Source of the DNA: Prorocentrum cordatum | Lineage: Eukaryota; Sar; Dinophyceae; Prorocentrales; Prorocentraceae | Direction: 5' to 3' | Assembly: GCA_963575745.1 (NCBI GenBank) | Contig: CAUYUJ010001337.1 | Coordinates: 274,650-338,649, forward strand | Length of the DNA: 64,000 bases | In this document: positions 10,977 to 18,224 of the stretch, one piece after another | Numbering within the stretch: the stretch's first letter is position 1 | How the letters are laid out: every line of letters begins with the position of its first letter | The notes under the pieces: model-generated | Databases searched by the model: none | What the model saw: the letters and a program-made list of their open reading frames with translations, nothing else | What the model was told of the DNA's origin: nothing | Position numbers and translations under genes: made by a program

Positions 10977-11116
10977 TATATGTTCTTGAACGGTTTGAGC
11001 TTGGGCTTTTTGAATTCGGTGATGTCAGTACCTGCTAAACGATCCAAGGAAGTTTAAACATCGGGATGCTTTCTCTCACTTGTCCCCGCTCTCCCCTCCA
11101 TAGCCTGTCTTCGGCT
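10977..11116. repeat. Split direct repeat A1 of the retroelement
   Basis: 140 bp from 'TATATGTTCTTGAACGG' to 'TCTTCGGCT', repeated at 17969-18108 with only a few substitutions. It lies at the 5' end only, with no B repeat beside it. It ends in a pyrimidine-rich stretch plus 'CATAG', similar to 15489-15503. Confidence 0.95.
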
Positions 11117-11137
11117 TCAGGACGGGCGGCGCGCCCC

Positions 11138-11599
11138 ATGCTCGCCTCTGGCGTGCCCGCGGCGCTGCCGGCCTTGTGCGTGGCGCTGATCGCTGGTCTT
11201 GGCTGGCGGGCGAGTCCACCACAGCCTGGGCCCGAGCCGCCGAGCGAGGTTCCCTTGTGGCTCGACGGGGTCGCCGGCGCTTGCGTCGAGGCTTCGTCGG
11301 CGGCGCTGCGCGCCGAGGCCGCGGCTCGTGCGTTCTCGGAGCGCGCGGCCGCGCCACCGCCGCCTCCGCCGCCGCAGGGGGGCGACGGCTGCGTCTGCCC
11401 CGAGGTCGGCGACGGGCTGAGCGCCGAGGCGCTGGCGCTGCATCTGCTGGTGAGCCTCCTCTCGCCGCTGTGGATCGCGTTGGCGGATAAGTGCTTCAAC
11501 TGCTGCCCGCGCCGCCTGTGGCCTAGGCACAATGTCGCGCCGGCGCGGACGCCTGGCGGCCCTGCCCCCGTTGCCCGCGGGGGAGGGGTGGTGCGCTGA
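11138..11599 (+). CDS. Small hydrophobic protein, first ORF of the retroelement (hypothetical)
   Basis: An open frame that could start upstream at 11066, but that start lies inside repeat A1, so the ATG at 11138 is preferred. It gives 153 residues. Two hydrophobic stretches ('ALPALCVALIAGLGW' near the start and 'ALHLLVSLLSPLWIALA' in the second half) could be membrane segments, and the second is followed by a Cys/Arg patch 'DKCFNCCPRRLW'. It overlaps the gag-like ORF by 68 bp in another frame. I recognise no family. It may be a real element-encoded protein or a chance open frame in GC-rich leader DNA; the paired hydrophobic segments favour the former slightly. Confidence 0.4.
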   Translation: MLASGVPAALPALCVALIAGLGWRASPPQPGPEPPSEVPLWLDGVAGACVEASSAALRAEAAARAFSERAAAPPPPPPPQGGDGCVCPEVGDGLSAEALALHLLVSLLSPLWIALADKCFNCCPRRLWPRHNVAPARTPGGPAPVARGGGVVR

Positions 11600-13124
11600 T
11601 CTTCCCAGCGGCGCTCGCGCACGGGTGAGCTACGACGGCGACGTCATGGACCATGAGCGCGTCGTGGTTTGGCCCTCGCGGCGAGTCGAGGATGGCGAGC
11701 TGGTGGACCCGCACCTCTACTGGGTCCTCTCGCCAGATGGTGACCTGTGGGAGGAGCTGCTCTCGGGGGCCTCGCCCGCAGATGGCCCCTCGGGTGGTGA
11801 GCGCATCGCCAGCGGTGGGGCCCCGCCTGCTGACGGTCGGAAGCTCTACAGCTTCCGCGAGCAGCCGTCCCTCGCCAGGCTCGTGGAGTTGGCCGACGAG
11901 TGCCGACTAGCGATGGAGGCCCGCGGGCAGGTTGCTGCCGATGGGCCCGCCCATGTGGAGCTCGCCTCGGGTAGGCTGCTGGATGGCGGGGACGTCTTCC
12001 CGTGGGCCGCGCCGACGCGGCCCCCGCATCGCCTCCGCGGGAAGCAGGCGCCGCCGGTTGCCGACGGCGGAGCGGGCGGCGCTCTGGCTGACGCTGCCGC
12101 GGGCTCGCCCACGCCCCCTCTTGAAGGGCATGTCTGGGCGCTGGCCGAGCCCGTGGCCGACCTGGACATCGGCGCGATCGTTGACCCGTCGAGCGAGACG
12201 CTCATTGGCGCTGGAGTGGACGCTCTCTGGCTTCGGCGGGGCCGGGCGCTTCGTCTGGAGCTGATGCCGCGGTGCGACGTGGCGGGCTGGAGGTCGCGCC
12301 GCGTTGCCGAGCTGAGTCGCCTTCTGGAGGCGGCAGCTCCTGCGGCGGTGCCCGGCTCCTCCCCGCCTGACGGTGCCCTGGATGACGCCGCCGCCAGTGG
12401 CGCTGAGGGCGCTCCCGCCCCAGATGGTGCTCCGTCGGCTGTCGCTTTGGCTAGCGCCGCTAGCGACGACACTCGCGCTCTCTGGGTCGAGTGGGACGAC
12501 CAGGGCGAGCGATACAAGGAGTTCAGGAAGGCCGCGAACGAGTCGTTGAGCTATGACTGGGGCCACCAGCGTTTGGAGGGCGGCCTGACGTGCGTGCACA
12601 CCTGCAAGATGATGTACCGCACGGCAGGCACCCCTCGGGCGTGGCTCGAGAAGTTCTTGCGCGATAAGAACATCGTTCCCACCGACCGCGTCGCCCATGA
12701 GCTTCGGCCGCTGGTGGAGGCGCTCGAGGAGGCCGGGCCCTTCGACCAGGTTAACCTGGGGGGACTTGCCTGCCTGGAAGTGATCGTGCGCCGGCTCAAC
12801 GCGATCGTTGACGCCTACAAGCGCGCGGGCGCCCCCTCGTTCGCCAACGCCAAGTACTTGGCTCCACTGGGCGAGGCTGACGAGCTGATGGCGCCCTCGC
12901 TGAGGAGCCACGTCTCCCGCCGCGCTAAGGAGGACTGGGAGGTCGAGCAGTCTATGAAGAAGGCCGAGGCGGTGGATGCTCGTGTGACGTCGGGTTCTGC
13001 CGCAGCCCATCATGGCGCTGATGGTGCCACCACAGGGACCGGCGGTGGGGGCAAGGGGCGAGGTCGCGGCGGTCGTGGTCGCGGAGGTCGCACCCCAGGG
13101 CTCCCCCCGCCGGTCCAGTCATGA
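11532..13124 (+). CDS. Gag-like nucleic-acid-binding protein of the retroelement
   Basis: 530 residues, first long ORF of the element. Residues 1-310 are acidic, Ala/Gly/Pro-rich and poorly conserved in appearance. Residues 312-495 ('WVEWDDQGERYKEFRKAA' onward) look globular and helical and contain no gaps or low complexity. The tail from about 503 is a Gly/Arg-rich box ('GKGRGRGGRGRGGR'), typical of RNA-binding nucleocapsid-like tails. There is no zinc knuckle. Position upstream of reverse transcriptase, and a 4-bp ATGA overlap with it, support a gag role: packaging element RNA. The start at 11532 is the first ATG of the frame, though translation could begin downstream. The function is inferred from position and tail and not from a recognised domain. 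Confidence 0.75.
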   Translation: MSRRRGRLAALPPLPAGEGWCADLPSGARARVSYDGDVMDHERVVVWPSRRVEDGELVDPHLYWVLSPDGDLWEELLSGASPADGPSGGERIASGGAPPADGRKLYSFREQPSLARLVELADECRLAMEARGQVAADGPAHVELASGRLLDGGDVFPWAAPTRPPHRLRGKQAPPVADGGAGGALADAAAGSPTPPLEGHVWALAEPVADLDIGAIVDPSSETLIGAGVDALWLRRGRALRLELMPRCDVAGWRSRRVAELSRLLEAAAPAAVPGSSPPDGALDDAAASGAEGAPAPDGAPSAVALASAASDDTRALWVEWDDQGERYKEFRKAANESLSYDWGHQRLEGGLTCVHTCKMMYRTAGTPRAWLEKFLRDKNIVPTDRVAHELRPLVEALEEAGPFDQVNLGGLACLEVIVRRLNAIVDAYKRAGAPSFANAKYLAPLGEADELMAPSLRSHVSRRAKEDWEVEQSMKKAEAVDARVTSGSAAAHHGADGATTGTGGGGKGRGRGGRGRGGRTPGLPPPVQS

Positions 13125-15034
13125 CCGAGAAGGCACAGCCGGGGGAGTGGGCCCCCCCTGGCTGGCACCACAACCTGGCCCGCGCCTCGCCGCTGCCGCC
13201 GTCCGATTTTGAGGGAGACCTTTTTCCCGTGCCGATGATGATGGCGCCGGGCGACTCCGCTCGGGGACGCAGGTCTCAGCGTGGGACCCATGCTCGGCAG
13301 CATGAGGTGGAATTGGTGAATCGCGCCCTCCGCAGCTTGAACTGGCTGGCGGGCTTCGAGGGCGCGGCTGCTTCACCGAGTCCAGGCGTGACAACCCTGG
13401 ACAAGCATGCGGCCCTTCAGCAGCACCTGCTTCGTGAAGCTCATCGGCGACAGGCCGCAGCTCCGGAGGTGATGCCGAAGGCGGAGGCAGCCCTGAGGGA
13501 GCAGCTCCGGGGGCAGTCCGTATACGAGACGGACTCTGCCCCAAGGAACCTCGTCTCCTACCAGCCCGGCAAGGCCTCGCTGCCCAATATCGTGCTGGAC
13601 TGCCGCTTCATTGAGGACATCGCGAGCCCTGGGTGCCGCTCGTTCTTGGAGGAGAATCACAAGCGAATGAGGTTGGAGCCGGAGACTGTGGACTTCGACA
13701 GCATGCCGCGGTTGTACATGGACCCAGTGTTGAAGAGGAATTTCAAATCTTATCGTACCTTCTTGCGAGATCTTGCTGGACGTGGATTTCTGGGAGTAAC
13801 CGCCAGACCCGCCGAGTCGGCGGGCCTGTTCTTCGTGGCTAAATCAAACGGGGCTCAGCGTATGATAATCGATGCTAGGCGAAGCAACGGCCACTTCAGA
13901 ACGCCGCCAGGTGTGCAGCTTCTCAGCAGCGAGGGGTTCGGCCGGATCGAGATAGAGTTGCCGCTGGGTGTCTTGCCCTCATCAGTTGAGGGGCAGCGGC
14001 TTCTGGATGCCTTCACTGTCTACGTGGCCACCACCGACGTGAAGGACTGCTTCTACCGAATGCGCGTCCGCGAGGACCTCGGCCGCTACTTCTGCCTGCC
14101 CGCCGCCCCGAAGCACGTGCTCGATGGGACTCAGGTGGCCGGCGTCCCGGCGGATGCTCCGCCGGACGCCCCCGTGCGGCCCTACCTCGCCGTGCTTCCG
14201 ATGGGGTTCACGTGGTCGCTGCGCCTGGCCCAGGCCGCGAATGAGGACAGGGTGCGCCGTGGCCCCAGCCTGTGCAAGGCGATGCCAGCTGACAGACAAC
14301 AGCCCTTGATTCAGGATCAGGCCGAGGCTTTTGTGCTACGCGCCGCCTCGCGCGGGGTCGGAGGTGCTTACGTGCACGTGGACAACCTTGGCGCCGTTTC
14401 GGACGATGCCGACCTCAGTGACAGGATGGTCTCCGAGTGGAGCGACTTGTTCGAGCCGGTCGGCCTGGCGCTCCACAAGTCAGATTCCCACGGCGGCGCT
14501 GGCGAGGCTCTCGGCACTGAGCTTGACGGCGCTCGCCTTCGCTCGGGGATCACCTCGAGCCGGTTTTGGAAGCTCGAGCGGGGCTTGACTGGCTTTCTCG
14601 CTCGGGGGCGTTGCAGCGGCCAGGCGCTTGAAAAAGTGATCGGACATTGCACTTTCTGCGGTCTAGCTGCCCGTGAGTCCCTTTCTACCTTCCACACCGT
14701 CTATAAGTTCATGTCGGTTCAGTCTTTTGACGCGGGCTCAATGTGGCCCGAAGTGGTCGAGGAGCTCGTGGCTTTTAGAGGGGCCCTTTTGCTTCTGGGC
14801 CGCGACTGGTGGCTGCCGTGGAACCCCTGGAACCCCTGCGTTTTAGAAACCGACGCCAGCCTAGCGGGCTGGGCGATGGACCAAAGTTTGAGCCGTCTCA
14901 GGTCGCCGGCGTCGGTCGTGTCAGTGAGCGTTCCCGTTTCAAGCGTGTCGGTGCTCACTCCGCTCGGGAATCCGCACTCACCTCTGCCCGCCTCTTCCGC
15001 GACGAGTCAGGCGAGTGGAGAAGCCAGCTTTTAG
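13121..15034 (+). CDS. Reverse transcriptase of the YR retroelement (followed by start of RNase H)
   Basis: 637 codons, starting in an ATGA overlap with the gag-like stop, which suits termination-reinitiation. Reverse-transcriptase blocks are in order: 'GLFFVAKSNGAQRMIIDAR' at 235-253 (fingers), motif A 'TTDVKDCFY' with D306, motif B 'LPMGFTWS' at 359-366, and motif C 'YVHVDNLG' with D421-N422 instead of the usual Y-x-D-D. The connection ends in 'ETDASLAGW' at 576-584, the first RNase H strand, with D578. After about residue 586 the frame is wrong: the rest of RNase H is in frame 1. Translation downstream of there to 15034 is therefore not the original protein. It copies element RNA into DNA. 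The family assignment is firm; activity of this copy is doubtful. Confidence 0.92.
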   Translation: MTEKAQPGEWAPPGWHHNLARASPLPPSDFEGDLFPVPMMMAPGDSARGRRSQRGTHARQHEVELVNRALRSLNWLAGFEGAAASPSPGVTTLDKHAALQQHLLREAHRRQAAAPEVMPKAEAALREQLRGQSVYETDSAPRNLVSYQPGKASLPNIVLDCRFIEDIASPGCRSFLEENHKRMRLEPETVDFDSMPRLYMDPVLKRNFKSYRTFLRDLAGRGFLGVTARPAESAGLFFVAKSNGAQRMIIDARRSNGHFRTPPGVQLLSSEGFGRIEIELPLGVLPSSVEGQRLLDAFTVYVATTDVKDCFYRMRVREDLGRYFCLPAAPKHVLDGTQVAGVPADAPPDAPVRPYLAVLPMGFTWSLRLAQAANEDRVRRGPSLCKAMPADRQQPLIQDQAEAFVLRAASRGVGGAYVHVDNLGAVSDDADLSDRMVSEWSDLFEPVGLALHKSDSHGGAGEALGTELDGARLRSGITSSRFWKLERGLTGFLARGRCSGQALEKVIGHCTFCGLAARESLSTFHTVYKFMSVQSFDAGSMWPEVVEELVAFRGALLLLGRDWWLPWNPWNPCVLETDASLAGWAMDQSLSRLRSPASVVSVSVPVSSVSVLTPLGNPHSPLPASSATSQASGEASF

Positions 15035-15462
15035 GAGACGAGCCTCAGTTAGGCGACTGGGAGGTCGCTGCGGATTTTCCCAAAGTCCCCTGGCAGCTTC
15101 TCCGAGGCTCGGCCTGGAAAACCGTCCGGAAGGGAGTTTGGGGCCTTAGCGAGGGCATTTTGGTGCTGGAGGCCCGGGCCTTGGTGAAGGCCATCCGTAG
15201 GCTCGCCAGGACCAGGCACGGGCCCTGCATCAGACAGCTTTTCTTGTGCGACAACATGGCCGTCTCTCTTTCTTTCGCTCGCTCGAGGAGTCAGGACTTC
15301 AAGCTCTTAGTCCAGATTCGACGCTTCAACGCCGATGCCCTTGCCCTTGGCATCGCCCCGTACTTTAGATGGATTCCCTCGGAGTTTAACCAGAGCGATG
15401 CCGGGAGCCGCGATCACTCAGAAGTTTCGTCCAAGTTGCTAACCGATGTCCTGGATCAGCAG
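14880..15462 (+). pseudogene. RNase H domain of the retroelement, shifted into a second frame
   Basis: Continues the reverse-transcriptase polypeptide in frame 1 after a shift between about 14880 and 14925. It contains 'GRVSERSRFKRVGAHSAR' (start of the shifted part), then 'ILVLEARALVKAI' with the second acidic residue at 15169-15171, 'LFLCDNMAV' with the third Asp at 15250-15252, and 'WIPSEFNQSDAGSR' with the fourth Asp at 15397-15399. With D578 of the upstream frame this completes the D-E-D-D set. The domain degrades RNA in RNA:DNA hybrids. No standard slippery heptamer is visible, so a single-base indel is the simplest cause. The open frame continues to 17406, but the part after about 15462 is antisense to no known protein and is ignored until the methyltransferase-like region. 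Confidence 0.8.
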
Positions 15463-15488
15463 GTTAGGATCTCTGCTCCTTCTTCTCT

Positions 15489-15518
15489 CTCTCCCCTCCG
15501 TAGTCGTTTCGGCTCAAA
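15489..15518 (+). promoter_or_regulatory. Pyrimidine tract-TAG with spliced-leader-like sequence upstream of recombinase
   Basis: 'CTCTCCCCTCCGTAG' (15489-15503) is nearly the same as the end of repeat A1 ('CTCTCCCCTCCATAG', 11089-11103); both are followed by 'TTCGGCT'. The 21 bases at 15498-15518 match the last 21 bases of the conserved dinoflagellate spliced leader at 17 positions by eye. It lies 51-66 bp before the recombinase ATG preferred here. It may be a trans-splice acceptor for a subgenomic recombinase mRNA, or a relic leader. Both readings are inference. Confidence 0.35.
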
Positions 15519-15568
15519 CTGTAGTCAGGTTTTCCTCGCTTCCGTGCCCGAGGAGTCTGTTCCGACGG

Positions 15569-17038
15569 ATGCGTGCTCGGGCGCTGCGGCCGCCGCGGGC
15601 TCCGGCGCAGGCGAGTTCTCCAGCGCCGTCGCGAGTTCTGCCGCGACCTGGCGTCGGCCCGCCGCCCTGCCGGAGAGATCCACCGACAGCGAAGGCGAAG
15701 TCGAGAGTGCTGGCGGGGCCCCAGGTGACGACGGAGACGCGTGGTCCCAGAGCCCGCCCCGACGCGAGGACAAGGGGCCATGGCGCCCGCTCGGTCAGGG
15801 CACGCTTGGAGAGCCGCCTTCGCCAGCCGCCGTTGCCGCCCCCTGTGGCGCTCGAGGACCTCGCCCCCGCGGCCTGCGCTGGCGACGACGAGGCGGGCGC
15901 CGGGGAGGAAGGCGAGTCGAGTGGGTCCGACAGCGTGGTGAACCACGCGACTGCGGCCGCGAGGAGATCTCGACGCCTCCAGGACTCCCGGCGCCGACGC
16001 CGCGCGGCCCTCTACACGGACATGATCATGCAGACCATGGCCGGTGGGCCCACCTTGCTGGAGCGACTGGCGGTGACTCGCCGGACGAGGGAGCGCTATG
16101 CCAAGTATCTCGATCGTTTCTACTCGCATGCCGGCCTGACCGACGACAAGCTCGCGAGGAGCTCGGACGAGACCGTGGATTGCTGGGTGTGCGACTACTT
16201 CACCGCGATGTACCTGTCCGGGGAGCAGAGCAGCCTGGGGGGCCAGACTGGAGCCGCCCTCATCGACCGACACCCAGCTTTCGGCCGACGGGGCGGGAGA
16301 GCCCTGCCGCGGACGTGGCGAGCGCTCAAGGCGTGGGGGCGGCTGACGCCCTCGCGCACCCGCCGAGCGCTGCCGCTCGCCGTGTGGTCAGCAGTGATGT
16401 GGCGGCTGGTGGACAAGGGCCTCCCGTTCATGGCCTTGTTCTTGGCCGCGGGCCTCTCTGCTTATTCAAGGCCCTCTTCCCTGCTGGCAGCCCGCAAGTG
16501 CGACCTGGTCCCGCCTTCGCGCGCGACAGTGGACAGCTGGAGCCCTCTGACGCACCCAGAGGAGGAGGGCAGACCAAGCAAAACGAATCGCTACGACGAG
16601 GGCTGCCTCCTGGACTCGAGTTACCTCCGGGGGCTGGGTCCACTGTTCGCCGAGCTCAGAGGGCACGGAGACAGGACCAAGCTGTGGCCTTTCACGTACC
16701 TGGAGCTCTCGCAGGCGGTGCAGCTGGCAGCGGCCGAGGTCGGGGCTGGCAAGCTGACACTGCATCAGCTCCGCCACTCAGGCGCGAGCATCGACGCCAG
16801 CAGGCGCACGCGCAGCCTAGAGGAGATTCGAAGGCGCGGCTGCTGGGCTCAGGCGAAAAGCATGCACAGGTACGAGCACAGCGGCCGTCTGAGCGCCGAG
16901 TACGAGCGCTTTCCCGCGGACCAGAGACGCCTGTACGAGGCTTGCGAGGTCCATCTGATGAGGATCATGCTCGGGCACGCTCACCCAGTCCAGTTCAGCC
17001 GTCGAATGCTGACCTGGCAGTCGCGCGTGCCAAGCTAA
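15569..17038 (+). CDS. Tyrosine recombinase (phage-integrase fold) of the retroelement
   Basis: The frame is open from 15446, but its first 41 codons read through the pyrimidine tract, so the ATG at 15569 is preferred (489 residues). Numbering from 15446: residues 42-190 are basic and low complexity; 'RERYAKYLDRF' at 215-225 starts the core-binding region. Catalytic residues are Arg342 in 'YSRPSSLL', His440 and Arg443 in 'LHQLRHSGAS', Trp467 in 'RRRGCW' (the His/Trp position) and nucleophile Tyr476 in 'HRYEHSGRL'. All five are present, so the domain is intact. It would integrate a circular double-stranded DNA intermediate by site-specific recombination, which explains the split repeats and lack of target duplication. 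It follows RNase H directly and overlaps the next domain in another frame. Confidence 0.93.
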   Translation: MRARALRPPRAPAQASSPAPSRVLPRPGVGPPPCRRDPPTAKAKSRVLAGPQVTTETRGPRARPDARTRGHGARSVRARLESRLRQPPLPPPVALEDLAPAACAGDDEAGAGEEGESSGSDSVVNHATAAARRSRRLQDSRRRRRAALYTDMIMQTMAGGPTLLERLAVTRRTRERYAKYLDRFYSHAGLTDDKLARSSDETVDCWVCDYFTAMYLSGEQSSLGGQTGAALIDRHPAFGRRGGRALPRTWRALKAWGRLTPSRTRRALPLAVWSAVMWRLVDKGLPFMALFLAAGLSAYSRPSSLLAARKCDLVPPSRATVDSWSPLTHPEEEGRPSKTNRYDEGCLLDSSYLRGLGPLFAELRGHGDRTKLWPFTYLELSQAVQLAAAEVGAGKLTLHQLRHSGASIDASRRTRSLEEIRRRGCWAQAKSMHRYEHSGRLSAEYERFPADQRRLYEACEVHLMRIMLGHAHPVQFSRRMLTWQSRVPS

Positions 17039-17040
17039 GG

Positions 17041-17843
17041 CGGAGCTTCCGTGGCTGTCGCGAGAGACGCCTCGCTGCGCAGCGTTTCGGCTTCAGAGGC
17101 CAGTATGTAGCAGATTTCTTCGCGGGAAGCCGTTGCATCTCGCGAGCAGGTGATAAGGTAGGCTTTAGAACACGCAGCTGGGATGTAGCCCGCGATCCAG
17201 TTTGGCAGAATCTTGTCGATCCAAAGGTCCCCAGGGCGATCCGACGCGACGCCCGTCGGGGCCTTATCCTTGCAGCAGCTTTGGCCCCTCGTGCCAAACT
17301 TTCTCCATCGCGCGAGATCGGACGGCAAAGATCCGATCCCAAGATATGCCCTGGGGTTTGCCCAGCCGGTTGCTCAGTGCACCAGGCCGAGAGAAACTCA
17401 AGGTAGGCAATCAGACTGCCCACGCCGCCATAGGCCTGTTCGCTCTTTTCCATCAGCTCAAGATCCCTGCTGTTCTTGAGCACCCATTCACCTCTCGTCT
17501 GTGGCACACCGCAGAGATCCAAGCTTTAGCCAACTTGCCGCATGTCAGCTTAGTCGAACTAGATCAGTGCCAATTCAGAGCCCAATGTAAGAAGCCAGCT
17601 CGCCTCATGTTCTGTCACGTAGCAGTCGACGATCTTAAGAATCTTCGCGGAAAATGCAGTGATCAGAGAGGACAGTGCTCGCGGTCAGGCTTGCCTCACT
17701 TTCAACTCGAAGGAAGCGCCCGCGCCCGTCCAGCGGCTGCCTACCCGCCTGAGCTCGCACACTGTATAGTTCGGGCACTCACAGCCGCTTGCGTTGCCAC
17801 GTTCGGATACAATTCGACATCCCTCCCTTCCCAACCCGAGTGA
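17041..17843 (+). pseudogene. C5-cytosine methyltransferase-like domain of the retroelement, frame-shifted
   Basis: Frame 1 (to about 17289) gives 'QYVADFFAGSRCISRA' then 'WDVARDP' and 'RRGLILAAALAP', matching the SAM-binding motif I region of C5-methyltransferases. Frame 3 then continues 'PSCQTFSIARDR' (PC-type motif IV; Cys at 17292-17294), 'PAVLEHPFTSRLW' (in place of the ENP/ENV motif VI), 'QCKKPARLMF', and a C-terminal 'HFQLEG...AAYPPELAHCI' block. The two halves abut without loss, which points to a one-base indel at about 17285. The family transfers methyl groups from SAM to C5 of cytosine in DNA. Motif VI has His for Asn, and no ATG precedes motif I in frame, so expression would need fusion to the recombinase or a lost start. 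It lies 22 bp before repeat B1, inside the element. Confidence 0.72.
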
Positions 17844-17865
17844 ACTCCCGTATTCGGGAAACTTG

Positions 17866-17969
17866 GGGAGGAGTGAGAGCGTGCATCGACTTTGACCTCT
17901 GGCCTGGACGTCTCGAGGCTTTCGTCAGATCCGTGCCCCTGCAATGTGAAAAAAAAAAAGAGTTGCTCT
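17866..17969. repeat. Split direct repeat B1
   Basis: From 'GGGAGGAGTGAGAGCG' to 'GAGTTGCTCT', repeated at 18125-18224. The copies differ by a couple of substitutions and the length of an A run (11 versus 7). Its end is joined directly to the start of A2. Confidence 0.95.
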
Positions 17970-18108
17970 ATATGTTCTTGAACGGTTTGAGCTGGGGCTT
18001 TTTGAATTCGGTGATGTCAGTACCTGCTAAACGATCCAAGGGAGTTTAAACATCGGGATGCTTTCTCACACTTTTCCCCGCTCTCCCCTCCATAGCCTGT
18101 CTTCGGCT
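17969..18108. repeat. Split direct repeat A2
   Basis: The second copy of A (see 10977-11116), 140 bp with the same length. It lies between B1 and B2, separated from B2 by 16 bp. Confidence 0.95.
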
Positions 18109-18124
18109 CCCACCCTCCCACCCT

Positions 18125-18224
18125 GGGAGGAGTGAGAGCGTGCATCGACTTTGACCTCTGGCTTGGACGTCTCGAGGCTTTCGTCAGATCCGTGTCCCTG
18201 CAATGTGAAAAAAAGAGTTGCTCT
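18125..18224. repeat. Split direct repeat B2, right end of the element
   Basis: The second copy of B. It ends 'GAGTTGCTCT', after which the interrupted R14 sequence resumes with 'GGGGCATATCAGGGG', matching the unfilled site at 19938 onward. Confidence 0.95.

Larger units (their letters stand above)
10977..18224 (+). mobile_element. Ngaro-type tyrosine-recombinase retroelement with cytosine-methyltransferase-like domain
   Basis: A 7.25-kb unit with split direct repeats: A1 (10977-11116), genes, B1 (17866-17969), A2 (17969-18108) and B2 (18125-18224). This A1...B1-A2-B2 order is the arrangement known from Ngaro-like YR retrotransposons. It differs from LTR elements and from DIRS proper, which has inverted termini. 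In order it encodes a small hydrophobic ORF, a gag-like protein, reverse transcriptase, RNase H, tyrosine recombinase, and a C5-methyltransferase-like domain. There is no DDE integrase or protease. The flanking DNA joins into the sequence seen unfilled at 19921-19960, giving ends at 'CCTCTT|' and '|GGGGCA' without an obvious target-site duplication. Two reading-frame breaks (about 14880-14925 and about 17285) suggest this copy is decaying. Confidence 0.93.

Noticed and set aside
11907-13013. 368-codon minus-strand frame
   Set aside because: A shadow of the gag-like ORF in GC-rich codons; no domain and no independent support.
14809-17406. Single 865-codon plus-strand frame
   Set aside because: Only its beginning (RNase H) and its end (methyltransferase motif I) are real; the middle is the shadow of the tyrosine recombinase in another frame. 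It is not one protein.
10977-18224. LTR retrotransposon interpretation of the A1/A2 direct repeats
   Set aside because: Repeats are only 140 bp and A2 is followed by another repeat whose partner precedes it (B1-A2-B2). There is no DDE integrase or protease, but a tyrosine recombinase is present, and no target-site duplication is seen.
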